Part shown: one piece after another, positions 32,520-40,603 of the stretch
Position numbering within the stretch: position 1 is the first letter of the stretch
Layout: the number at the start of each line of letters is the position of its first letter
The notes under the pieces: generated by a model
The model's database searches: none
The model's input: only the letters and a program-made list of their open reading frames with translations
Told to the model about the DNA's origin: nothing
Made by a program: the position numbers and the translations under genes
Assembly (NCBI GenBank): GCA_013697725.1
Contig: JACCWI010000055.1
Span: forward strand, 124,001 to 188,000
Direction: 5' to 3'
Source of the DNA: Tatlockia sp.
GTDB taxonomy: Bacteria > Pseudomonadota > Gammaproteobacteria > Legionellales > Legionellaceae
Length of the DNA stretch: 64,000 bases

Positions 32520-35072
32520 CTAAGCTGCAGAGGCATTAAATCGGTTAGGTAATTTTTCTTGTAAAAAGGTTTGAGACGCTGTATTGCTTTCTGGTTCAAA
32601 GAAGCTAAAACGTTGTTTGCTATATATCGGGTTTAAAGCCTCTCGAGCAATACGTTTAATAGCCTCTTCACTAAGGTTTTCCATCGTGCTCAAATCCTTT
32701 CTTAACTCAAGAAAACCTTTTATCTTGGCTTGAGCTTGTTTTTTACCAACCCTAACTTCTTGCAAACGCTCAATAATCTTATCAATATGATAAAGCATTG
32801 GATCCAGTTGCCATTTACCTGCTGAGTTTGCCTCTGTTGCTTTAATAGTTACAGATTCCTTGGGGGGAATCCCTCGTTGTTTGTCAAAGGAAGTATTCCA
32901 TGATAGGGGTTTTAGAGGTCCATGACGCCCAGTTAACGAGGCTACGAGTTCAAGTTCATAAGAATTGGCTAATTTAGTCCCTTCTATAAAATGCTGTTTA
33001 ATGGCTTCATAATCATCTTTATTTTCTGTCGATATTTTAATTTTCTGAAGCTTTTGGGTGCGTTGGTTTGCATAAAAGAGCTTGTTTTTGAAAAGTAAAA
33101 GCGCATTATTAGCTTGCAAGTTTTCGCGGAAATGTTCAAAAGAAAGATCCTTTTCACTCGTAATATGAACAAGGCTAAAGGACTCGGGTCGTTTATCAAC
33201 GGCAAAGGCCTCCCAGCCTGTAATACTAGCTAGTTTATCGCGAAGAGAATGTACTTTTGGGGTGAGATAAGGAATTATTCGAGATGCAAGGTAATCCCAG
33301 CTTGCAGCAAGAATATAAACAGGAGAAGCTAGAAGATGAATGATATAAGTGGGAATATCAGTAGAGTGGTCATGACCATGACCTGCGCCTAAACGGTCTT
33401 TAATCATTCCTTTTAAATCATGATGATGATGGTCATGGAAAAGAAGGGCAGCAAAATAATGTAAATCGATGACGCCTTCAATACCTGTATCGGGGATTGC
33501 GGTAGCAAGTGGTGGTACATTTTTTACTTGATCAGCCGTTACGCCGATACTAATTAAATGCCCAATAAACGCAATAAATCGCAGTGGAGTTATGGTTAAT
33601 TTTAAGATCAAACGAAAGGGATTCAGGATTTGCAGCCAATTCTCCGTAGCCATTAAATGATCAAAAGCAGCAAGCAGCTGTTTAGGAATTTTTTTAAACA
33701 GACTACCCGGAGAAGTGAGTGCATTATAAATTAGCTCAAAAGAATCACTAGTATTTTGCAAATCAAAGAGAAGCTGCGCTCCACCGATGATCACGGCAGT
33801 TACAAAAGCAATAAGGTATTTAGGTAAATTGCTCGCCATCCAAAGGAATATAGGTTGCCCTCCAGTAACAATAGTCCACCAGGTTCCGGCAGTAAAAACT
33901 GTCAGGATAATATTTAAAGCAAAAAGGATGACGGCGAAGATAGCTATTGATACATTACGGACAGAAATTCCCTTTTTTAAATCATTACGTATCGTGTGAA
34001 ACCATTTTACTATCGTGTTGTTATGGATCATATCAGTTACGGCATTATAAACTAACAAAGTGTAAGCAGCGCCGGCTATAACTGCCATCGGGATAATGAG
34101 AAAAGGCAGCCCTGCGGCTGGGATAGCTATAAAAGGAAGAATGGTTAAGGCATCGATAAGAAGATAACTGAGGCCAACAGACATGCAGGCGCCAGCTATC
34201 ACACTCCAAAACTTTACCTGCTGATATTTTGCTCGACGCTCATTAAGTGGGCTTTCTTTCTCTTTAACAGGATGAGAGTTAAGCCAAATACCAAGTTCGG
34301 AATTATTAGGTATAGAATCCAAGGTATTAGATTTAATGAAAATCGCAAATTCTTTTTCGATTTGGTATAATTTTTGAGCTATTTCTTTTTTTCTTGTCGG
34401 AGTATCGACGTCTATTGGATTATCATCAATTACCTTGAATAACGCATGCTGAGTTTTGTAATCCTTTAAAATTTGCGGAACTATTTCAGTTAGATTCTCT
34501 TCGTTTTCATAAGCAATCTGTTCTAGCAAGTAGTCCTTAGCTTGTTGATGTCGTTTTTGTTTATCCAGCCACTGACCTATTTGAATTTCATTAGCAGTTG
34601 GCTTAAAATTCTGTGGTTTTTTTGGGAACATTTGCAAAGAGAACCAGTTTTCCATGTCCTTTAAACTTTTTTCAAGGGCAGTTTTATCCAGTTGTGATTT
34701 TTCATCCAAGTTCTTATGGCTGTATTTATGCAGCTGCTTCAGCTTTGCCACATAAACTTTAAAAAATTGCGGGCAATCCTCAGCCTTAGGATCGATTGGG
34801 TAAAATTCCTTTGTGAATTGTTCGAGTAAATAATCCTTAGCTAGCTCATTTTCCAAGTGATTACGTTTAAAAAGTTTAGCAAGCGCACCTTTGATATTTT
34901 GTAAGTAAATTTCTCCATCATAGGCTACTGAAAGGACAAAGCAGGAAAGAGCCAGAGCAATTATCGGCACAATGGCATACATTCCGGTAAAGCTCAAAAA
35001 GCCTATGATTACACTGGCCCCAATGGTAAGCAGAAGCAAAAGCAGGTAATAAGGTATTTTTTTTAGTTTCAT
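32520..35072 (-). CDS. mavN: Multi-pass membrane protein, probable MavN/IroT iron-transporter effector
   Basis: About 850 residues with several hydrophobic segments: an N-terminal pair (about 5-50), a cluster around 280-350, further ones around 370-455 and 490-520. Long soluble regions lie between and after them. A His-rich loop (about 540-570) with HDHHHHD and GHGHDH could bind metal. It is divergent from a lapA-type aminopeptidase and has a Fur box at its promoter, the arrangement of lpg2815 (mavN) and lpg2814 (lapA) in L. pneumophila. MavN is a core Dot/Icm effector that moves iron across the vacuole membrane. This protein is longer than I recall for L. pneumophila MavN. ATG at 35072 follows AGGTG and is preferred over ATG at 35090. 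Confidence 0.7.
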   Translation of the reverse strand: MKLKKIPYYLLLLLLTIGASVIIGFLSFTGMYAIVPIIALALSCFVLSVAYDGEIYLQNIKGALAKLFKRNHLENELAKDYLLEQFTKEFYPIDPKAEDCPQFFKVYVAKLKQLHKYSHKNLDEKSQLDKTALEKSLKDMENWFSLQMFPKKPQNFKPTANEIQIGQWLDKQKRHQQAKDYLLEQIAYENEENLTEIVPQILKDYKTQHALFKVIDDNPIDVDTPTRKKEIAQKLYQIEKEFAIFIKSNTLDSIPNNSELGIWLNSHPVKEKESPLNERRAKYQQVKFWSVIAGACMSVGLSYLLIDALTILPFIAIPAAGLPFLIIPMAVIAGAAYTLLVYNAVTDMIHNNTIVKWFHTIRNDLKKGISVRNVSIAIFAVILFALNIILTVFTAGTWWTIVTGGQPIFLWMASNLPKYLIAFVTAVIIGGAQLLFDLQNTSDSFELIYNALTSPGSLFKKIPKQLLAAFDHLMATENWLQILNPFRLILKLTITPLRFIAFIGHLISIGVTADQVKNVPPLATAIPDTGIEGVIDLHYFAALLFHDHHHHDLKGMIKDRLGAGHGHDHSTDIPTYIIHLLASPVYILAASWDYLASRIIPYLTPKVHSLRDKLASITGWEAFAVDKRPESFSLVHITSEKDLSFEHFRENLQANNALLLFKNKLFYANQRTQKLQKIKISTENKDDYEAIKQHFIEGTKLANSYELELVASLTGRHGPLKPLSWNTSFDKQRGIPPKESVTIKATEANSAGKWQLDPMLYHIDKIIERLQEVRVGKKQAQAKIKGFLELRKDLSTMENLSEEAIKRIAREALNPIYSKQRFSFFEPESNTASQTFLQEKLPNRFNASAA

Positions 35073-35121
35073 TGTACACCTGAGGAGCATAACTAAATGG
35101 AAGTGTAACTTTATAACAAAT

Positions 35122-35140
35122 GAAAATGATTATCAATACG
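35122..35140 (-). promoter_or_regulatory. Fur box at the mavN-like promoter
   Basis: GAAAATGATTATCAATACG matches the 19-bp Fur consensus GATAATGATAATCATTATC at about 14-15 positions. On the minus strand it overlaps a TTGATA that can act as -35, with TATAAA about 15-16 bp further down, so Fur binding would block transcription toward the mavN-like gene. Confidence 0.7.
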
Positions 35141-35265
35141 ATTGAGCACAAAAAAATTTCACTCTATCCAAGCGATTTAGCGACTGTTAGAATGCTGGTT
35201 TTTCGTCAAACTTAAGCAAGTAATTTTGGCAAGCTTTAGCGAAGTTAGGCAGAATCAGGAGATTT

Positions 35266-36450
35266 ATGCATTTTTTGTGGACTATTAGCTTAATCACCGG
35301 AATTATTTTAACTAACCCTCTTTTTGCCCAGAGTGAGCAACTGCAAGTTCCACAATGTTTAGCCACTCATTTAGCAATTCAGCATAAGATTCTTGCAGAA
35401 AATAAAGCTTTTAAAATTATTGATATTCCTTTAACAGAAATGGATAACTTGGTTTTGCAAGCAGATGAAATGGGTTGTGGATATTTTATAAATCTAAGCC
35501 AGTATTTTGCTGGCACTTCTTTTTCAGCCCAGCGACAATTAGCCCAGACTTTACTAGCTAAAACGCGGAAAAAAAAGTTAACTTCAGTTACTCTCAACTA
35601 CAAAGTTCAGCATCAAGAACAGGTTGAAGCTGCTCTTAAAATCGTTAACTCCGCCAAAGTTTGGCAAACCCTAGACCATTTAACCAGTTATTACAATCGG
35701 TCTGCTACCGAAACAACAGGTCTTCAAACAGCAGAGTGGTTAAAGGCTCAATTTGAAAATCTGGTTCTCGCATCGGGTCGTCAGGATAGCAGGGCTTATT
35801 TTGTGAAGACTCGAGCGCCTTATCAACAACCTTCATTGGTAACGGTAATTGGCAAAGATCTCAAAACCCCGGCAATTGTTATCGGTGCACATATGGACAC
35901 CCTTAGTGGCTTGATGCCAGGTGCTGGCGATAATGCTAGTGGTTCTGCAACTATCCTTGAAGCAGCACGCATTTTATTAGGATCAAAAATGACTCTAAAG
36001 CGGCCAATTTATATTATTTGGTATGCGGCAGAAGAACGGGGATTAGTGGGTTCTCAAGCGGTAGTAGTGGATTTCTTGACCAATAACATTCCAGTTAAAG
36101 CGGTAATGCAGCTTGATATGGCAGGTCATCGCCATGATGATAACGATCCGACCCTCTGGCTTTACCGTGATGTAACGGATAAGACCTTGAATCATTTTGT
36201 AGCTGAACTAATTAACACTTACCTTAAAGTTCCTGTAGCTTATTCTCAATGCGGTTATGCCTGCTCTGATCATGCCTCATGGGCGGCAAAAGGCTTTTCT
36301 ACGACTTTCCCTGTGGAAACCAGCTTTGCCGAGCATAACCCCTACATTCATAGCTCCACTGATACCTTGAGCTTATTAAACACAGAGCATCTAATGAATT
36401 TCACCAAGCTTGCCTTGGCTTTTGCAATGGAGCTGGCGCTCAGTGAGTAA
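35266..36450 (+). CDS. lapA: Secreted M28-family leucine-type aminopeptidase
   Basis: A 394-residue zinc exopeptidase with signal peptide (about 1-22, ending LFA). The two-metal site of family M28 is complete: H in VIGAHMD (about 208), bridging D in PGAGDNASG (about 221), the catalytic Glu pair in WYAAEERGLVGS (about 253), D in MQLDMAGH (about 286) and H in PYIHSSTD (about 367). YACSDHASW holds a likely structural Cys. L. pneumophila secretes LapA and LapB of this family through type II secretion. The divergent mavN-like neighbour favours LapA, though LapB cannot be excluded. The AGGAG site lies 6 nt before the ATG. Confidence 0.88.
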   Translation: MHFLWTISLITGIILTNPLFAQSEQLQVPQCLATHLAIQHKILAENKAFKIIDIPLTEMDNLVLQADEMGCGYFINLSQYFAGTSFSAQRQLAQTLLAKTRKKKLTSVTLNYKVQHQEQVEAALKIVNSAKVWQTLDHLTSYYNRSATETTGLQTAEWLKAQFENLVLASGRQDSRAYFVKTRAPYQQPSLVTVIGKDLKTPAIVIGAHMDTLSGLMPGAGDNASGSATILEAARILLGSKMTLKRPIYIIWYAAEERGLVGSQAVVVDFLTNNIPVKAVMQLDMAGHRHDDNDPTLWLYRDVTDKTLNHFVAELINTYLKVPVAYSQCGYACSDHASWAAKGFSTTFPVETSFAEHNPYIHSSTDTLSLLNTEHLMNFTKLALAFAMELALSE

Positions 36451-36476
36451 GACTAAAGTTGAATTCTGATAAGCGA

Positions 36477-37682
36477 TTAAATATTAATCATGATCTGACG
36501 GCAGGGGCTTGATTCGATAACTTTAGATTGATTATCTCTTGAGTTAAAAAAAGAAGAATGTCCGAATGGATGTTTAGAAGGATTTTGTGAAGAGAAATAG
36601 TTATTTACATAATTATTTTCTTTTTGCTTTTTTTCATAGTGCTTAGCACCGAAACTTGAAAGTTGTTTTTCTAATTGCAATTCATCAGTATTAACTAAAA
36701 CGTTATATTTTTCGGAATGTAATTCTAAATGAGCACCCAGTTTATTATTCAAACAACAAACATTCGGCTGCACAGATCCTTTAGAATCATGTCCATGAAC
36801 TCGGTTTACTCTATATGAATGTGATTCATTCTGAAAAAAATCGTATTTTCGATTCCACATTAAAAAGAAAACCGGGTCGCTTTGATCACAACCATCATTA
36901 TAATTGGGTAAGTCAATAACAAGACCTTGTGTAACATAGTTCCGCTGAAAAGCCTGATTAATCGCATCTATAGTCGCTGCATAGTCTTTAACAGTAGCGG
37001 TTTGATAATTAACTCCAAGCTCATCTGCTAAATTTTTAGTCACTAAATCATCGGTTAAGGCATGAGAAAAAATGGTAAATTCTTTGTTATTATTAACTGT
37101 ATAAGAAAGAAGTTTTAGACTGGGAAGATAAGCTTCTTGTACCAGCGCTAGTATGGTCTCTTTAGTTAATTTTCCAGCATCAATCAAGTCTTGCAATTGA
37201 TTCATAGAACGACCAAATTTTCGATCACCGCAGTTATTTTCTGAACGAAAAACGCCAGTGGTTTCTAAACTTTCAATAAAAGTAAAATCATGGTTTGAAA
37301 GCATAATTTCAATCTTGATTGAATTTGCTTTTAAGACTTGTAACAGTTTTAAAGTGAAATAATCATTAGAACCTCTGTCACAAAGCGTGTCACCTATTAG
37401 GCAAATTTCGATGTTAGATATTACCGATAACTCGTCGCAAATTGTTTCGAAGTCCGCCAGATCTTCCTTGTTTAAATCATTCACTTCTTGTTTATAAATT
37501 TCAACAAACCGCTGATAGTTTTTTTTATCGCAAGCTACAACACCTTCTTTGATTAGGAAGAATAAAAATTTTAAGGCGTTACCATGTAGGTCGCCTAAGG
37601 TTAACTTTCTTGCATTAGGAAAAGGTCTGGCTTCTGGATAGTTGTCAATATTAACTAACTCTTCGATTACTTTGGTTTTCAT
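36477..37682 (-). CDS. PPP-type metallophosphatase (candidate effector)
   Basis: A soluble protein of about 401 residues. The two-metal phosphatase motifs are present in order: GDLHGN (about 30-35), GDTLCDRGSND (about 95-105) and SNHDF (about 130). A later VHGHDSKG (about 295) supplies a metal-binding His. The order GDxHG / GDxxDRG / (G)NHD is that of PPP/calcineurin-like phosphatases. Legionella uses such folds in effectors WipA and WipB. The start is ATG at 37682 behind AAGAG; a GTG two codons upstream is less likely. A good PmrA-type box precedes it, which supports an effector or envelope-stress role. The basic, Ser/Asn-rich C-terminus is unrecognised. Confidence 0.75.
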   Translation of the reverse strand: MKTKVIEELVNIDNYPEARPFPNARKLTLGDLHGNALKFLFFLIKEGVVACDKKNYQRFVEIYKQEVNDLNKEDLADFETICDELSVISNIEICLIGDTLCDRGSNDYFTLKLLQVLKANSIKIEIMLSNHDFTFIESLETTGVFRSENNCGDRKFGRSMNQLQDLIDAGKLTKETILALVQEAYLPSLKLLSYTVNNNKEFTIFSHALTDDLVTKNLADELGVNYQTATVKDYAATIDAINQAFQRNYVTQGLVIDLPNYNDGCDQSDPVFFLMWNRKYDFFQNESHSYRVNRVHGHDSKGSVQPNVCCLNNKLGAHLELHSEKYNVLVNTDELQLEKQLSSFGAKHYEKKQKENNYVNNYFSSQNPSKHPFGHSSFFNSRDNQSKVIESSPCRQIMINI

Positions 37683-37711
37683 AAACACTCTTTGATCAAA
37701 ACAAAGGCAGT

Positions 37712-37744
37712 ATTATGACGCTAAATTATTAAGGTTTTATTAAA
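37712..37744 (-). promoter_or_regulatory. PmrA-type promoter of the phosphatase gene
   Basis: On the minus strand TTTAATAAAACCTTAAT (37744-37728) matches the Legionella PmrA consensus cTTAATatT-N2-cTTAAT closely, with both half-sites at an 11-bp period. CATAAT (37717-37712) follows 10 bp later as a -10 element, the usual geometry for a regulator replacing the -35. Confidence 0.65.
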
Positions 37745-37785
37745 TGCAAAAAGTATATATTGATCGCTGCATGATTTTAATTTTC

Positions 37786-39303
37786 TCAACTAGGCTTATT
37801 AATCTTAGGTAGCGGAGGGCAATGAAAAGAGGCCGTAATTTCTCCTTGTGAATTAACAGCTTGCAAAGCTACCGGGAACTTCCAAAGTGTATGCAAATGT
37901 TTGAGTACATCTTGTGTACTTTCTCCAAGAGGGACGCGGTTTTGCTGGGCATATTGCAAAACCAGGGAACGATCCCCTTCTACATCGACTGAGTAAACCT
38001 GAATATTCGGTTCTTGATAACCAAGATTGTATTGCCTTGACAGCGCTTCGCGTATCGCTTGATAACCGTTTTCATCATGAATGGCGCTTACTAAAAATTC
38101 AGGATTTCGATCATCATCGATGATATGGAATAATTTTAAATCACGTATTAAATGGGGTGACAGGTATTGGGCAATGAAACTTTCGTCTTTAAAATTACGC
38201 ATGGCAGTATCAAGGCTTGAAAGCCAATCGCGATTGGCAAGATAGGGAAACCATTGCTTGTCTTCTGCAGTCGGTTTTTCGCAAATGCGCTTGATATCTT
38301 GCATCATATTATAACCCAGTGTGTAGGGATTGATGCCGCTAAAATGAGGACTATTAAAAGCTGGCTGCATGATGACATTGGTATGATTTTGTAAAACTTC
38401 AAGCATGAATTCGTCAGTGACTAAACCCTCATCATAAAGCCCGTGTAGAAGGGTATAATGCCAAAAGCAAGCCCAGCCCTCATTCATTACCTTGGTTTGA
38501 CCCTGGGGATAAAAATATTGCGCTATTTTTCGGACAATGCGAATAATTTCACGTTGCCAGGATTGTAAAAGAGGAGCGTTCTTTTCAATAAAATAAAGAA
38601 TATTTTCTTGGGGCTCATCAGGGAATCGTTTTTTAGAGCCCTCACCGCTGTTCAATTTGGTTTTAGGAATAGTTCGCCACAATTCATTAACCTGTGATTG
38701 AGAATAAATTTCGCGGTTTTCTTGACGAATTTTTTCCTCTTGCAGCGATAAACTTGCCGGGTGCTTATAGCGATCAACGCCATAATTCATCAAGGAATGA
38801 CAGGCATCTAGAATAGTTTCAACTTCATCTATACCATAACGTTGCTCGCATTCACTTATGTAGTTCCTGGCAAAAACCAAATAATCGATAATGGCATCAG
38901 CCGAGGTCCACATTTTAAAAAGATAATTTGATTTAAAAAATGAATTATGGCCATAACAGGCATGTGCGATGACAAGAGCTTGCATTGCCATCGTGTTTTC
39001 TTCCATTAGATAGGAGATACAAGGATTAGAATTAATGACTAATTCATAAGCCAATCCCATTTGCCCGCGTTTATAACTTTTTTCAACACCAACAAAATGT
39101 TTACCAAAAGACCAATGATGGTAACCGATAGGCATGCCTACAGAAGCATAAGCATCCATCATTTGTTCGGCAGTAATAACCTCTATCTGATTGGGATAAG
39201 TATCTAATTTAAAATCATGAGCCAAGCGTGCAATTTCTTTATCGTAGGCTTGGATAAGCTCAAAGGTCCATTCAGAGCCAGTAGATAAAGGTTCTTTTTT
39301 CAT
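37786..39303 (-). CDS. SpoVR family protein
   Basis: A 505-residue cytosolic protein of the SpoVR family. Landmarks are the start LSTGSEWTFELIQAYDKEI, HHWSFGKHF (about 61), ACYGHNSFF (about 116) with MWTSADAIIDY, and MNEGWACFWHYTLL (about 272-285). Its biochemical role is not known; in enterobacteria the homologue YcgB acts with YeaG/YeaH in starvation. The ATG overlaps the upstream yeaH stop as ATGA, so translation is coupled. It is the third gene of prkA-yeaH-spoVR. Confidence 0.93.
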   Translation of the reverse strand: MKKEPLSTGSEWTFELIQAYDKEIARLAHDFKLDTYPNQIEVITAEQMMDAYASVGMPIGYHHWSFGKHFVGVEKSYKRGQMGLAYELVINSNPCISYLMEENTMAMQALVIAHACYGHNSFFKSNYLFKMWTSADAIIDYLVFARNYISECEQRYGIDEVETILDACHSLMNYGVDRYKHPASLSLQEEKIRQENREIYSQSQVNELWRTIPKTKLNSGEGSKKRFPDEPQENILYFIEKNAPLLQSWQREIIRIVRKIAQYFYPQGQTKVMNEGWACFWHYTLLHGLYDEGLVTDEFMLEVLQNHTNVIMQPAFNSPHFSGINPYTLGYNMMQDIKRICEKPTAEDKQWFPYLANRDWLSSLDTAMRNFKDESFIAQYLSPHLIRDLKLFHIIDDDRNPEFLVSAIHDENGYQAIREALSRQYNLGYQEPNIQVYSVDVEGDRSLVLQYAQQNRVPLGESTQDVLKHLHTLWKFPVALQAVNSQGEITASFHCPPLPKINKPS

Positions 39304-40553
39304 GCGGTTTTCCTTTTAAATAATTGACGGAAAACAGGGTAAATATCAGCTACAGTATCGATATTTTCCATGGCAAAATTTGGATAGAGTGTAGTTACTT
39401 GTTGATAAACTTCCCAAAGGCTTTGGTGATGTCTTGGCATGATTTCAATGTAGGCAAAATATTGCAACAAAGGCATTATTTTTTCTTGTAGAAGCTCCTG
39501 ACAATAGGGAGAATCTGCATTCCAATTGTCACCATCAGAGGCTTGGGCGACATAGATATTCCAGGAAGCAGCAGGATAGCGTGCCTCGATGATATTGTTT
39601 AGCAATTCCAGAGCGCTTGAAACAACCGTTCCACCCGTTTCTCGCGAATAAAAAAACTCTTCCTCACTCACTTCCTTTGCTGAGGTGTGATGACGAATAA
39701 AAACCAATTCTATTTTTTCATAATTTTTGGTGAGGAAAAGATATAGTAAAATGAAAAAGCGTTTAGCAATGTCTTTTTTAGCTTCATCCATGGAACCTGA
39801 AACATCCATAATACAAAACATAACTGCTTGAGTTGAGGGCGCAGGAATTCGGATGCGATTGTTATATCGGAGATCAATGGTATCAATGAAAGGCACGGCG
39901 GCTATTTTCTTTTTTAAAAAATCGATATCTCGCTCAAGTCTTAATCGATTAACGGTATCAGTCAAATCAAGTTCTGCTAATTCTTTTTCAGCATCGCGTA
40001 ATTGGCGTTTATAAGGTGACGCTAAAGCCATACGTCGACCGGTCGCTTGGCGCATTGATCGGATTACATTGATATTGGTGGGTATACCACTGCTGCTCAC
40101 GCCTGCACGAACTGACTTAAAAGTAGTCACTCGGGCTAATTCTTTTTTAACTAAATCCGGCAATTCCAAATCTTCAAAGTAAAGCTCAAGAAATTCTTCA
40201 CGAGAAAGTTGGAACACAAATTCATCTTCACCTTCACCACTATCACTGGCATGACTGCCGCCACCGCCTTCGCCAGAACTGGGGCGTTTAATACGATCGC
40301 CTTTTATAAATTCGTCATTACCGGGGAAAATTCGCTCGATGCTGCCGCCTTGGCCACGATGGAAGCGATGCTCAGTGATGTCCCTTGCTGGGATGCTTAT
40401 CTGTTCGCCCTTTTCAATTTCGGTAATACTGCGTTTACCTACAGCATCAGAGACGGCGCGCTTGATTTGATTTTTGTAGCGTCGCAGAAAGCGTTGTCGG
40501 TTTACCGTGCTCTTTTTTCCTGCATTCTGTCGTCTATCAATCAGTTGCGACAT
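39300..40553 (-). CDS. yeaH: YeaH/YhbH family protein (DUF444)
   Basis: A 417-residue protein of the DUF444 family, found almost always beside PrkA and SpoVR. It has the basic N-terminus with NRQRFLRRYKNQIKRAV, a Gly-rich stretch with SSGEGGGGSHAS (about 90-102), and a von Willebrand A-like domain with a MIDAS-type motif DVSGSMDEA (about 250). The VWA fold suggests it acts with the AAA-type kinase PrkA as a partner. It lies about 50 bp downstream of prkA and overlaps spoVR by 4 bp. Confidence 0.93.
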   Translation of the reverse strand: MSQLIDRRQNAGKKSTVNRQRFLRRYKNQIKRAVSDAVGKRSITEIEKGEQISIPARDITEHRFHRGQGGSIERIFPGNDEFIKGDRIKRPSSGEGGGGSHASDSGEGEDEFVFQLSREEFLELYFEDLELPDLVKKELARVTTFKSVRAGVSSSGIPTNINVIRSMRQATGRRMALASPYKRQLRDAEKELAELDLTDTVNRLRLERDIDFLKKKIAAVPFIDTIDLRYNNRIRIPAPSTQAVMFCIMDVSGSMDEAKKDIAKRFFILLYLFLTKNYEKIELVFIRHHTSAKEVSEEEFFYSRETGGTVVSSALELLNNIIEARYPAASWNIYVAQASDGDNWNADSPYCQELLQEKIMPLLQYFAYIEIMPRHHQSLWEVYQQVTTLYPNFAMENIDTVADIYPVFRQLFKRKTA

Positions 40554-40603
40554 AAGTCATTCCTTCTCATTTGAAGAGCTACAACCGTCCTGTGTTGATG
40601 CCA

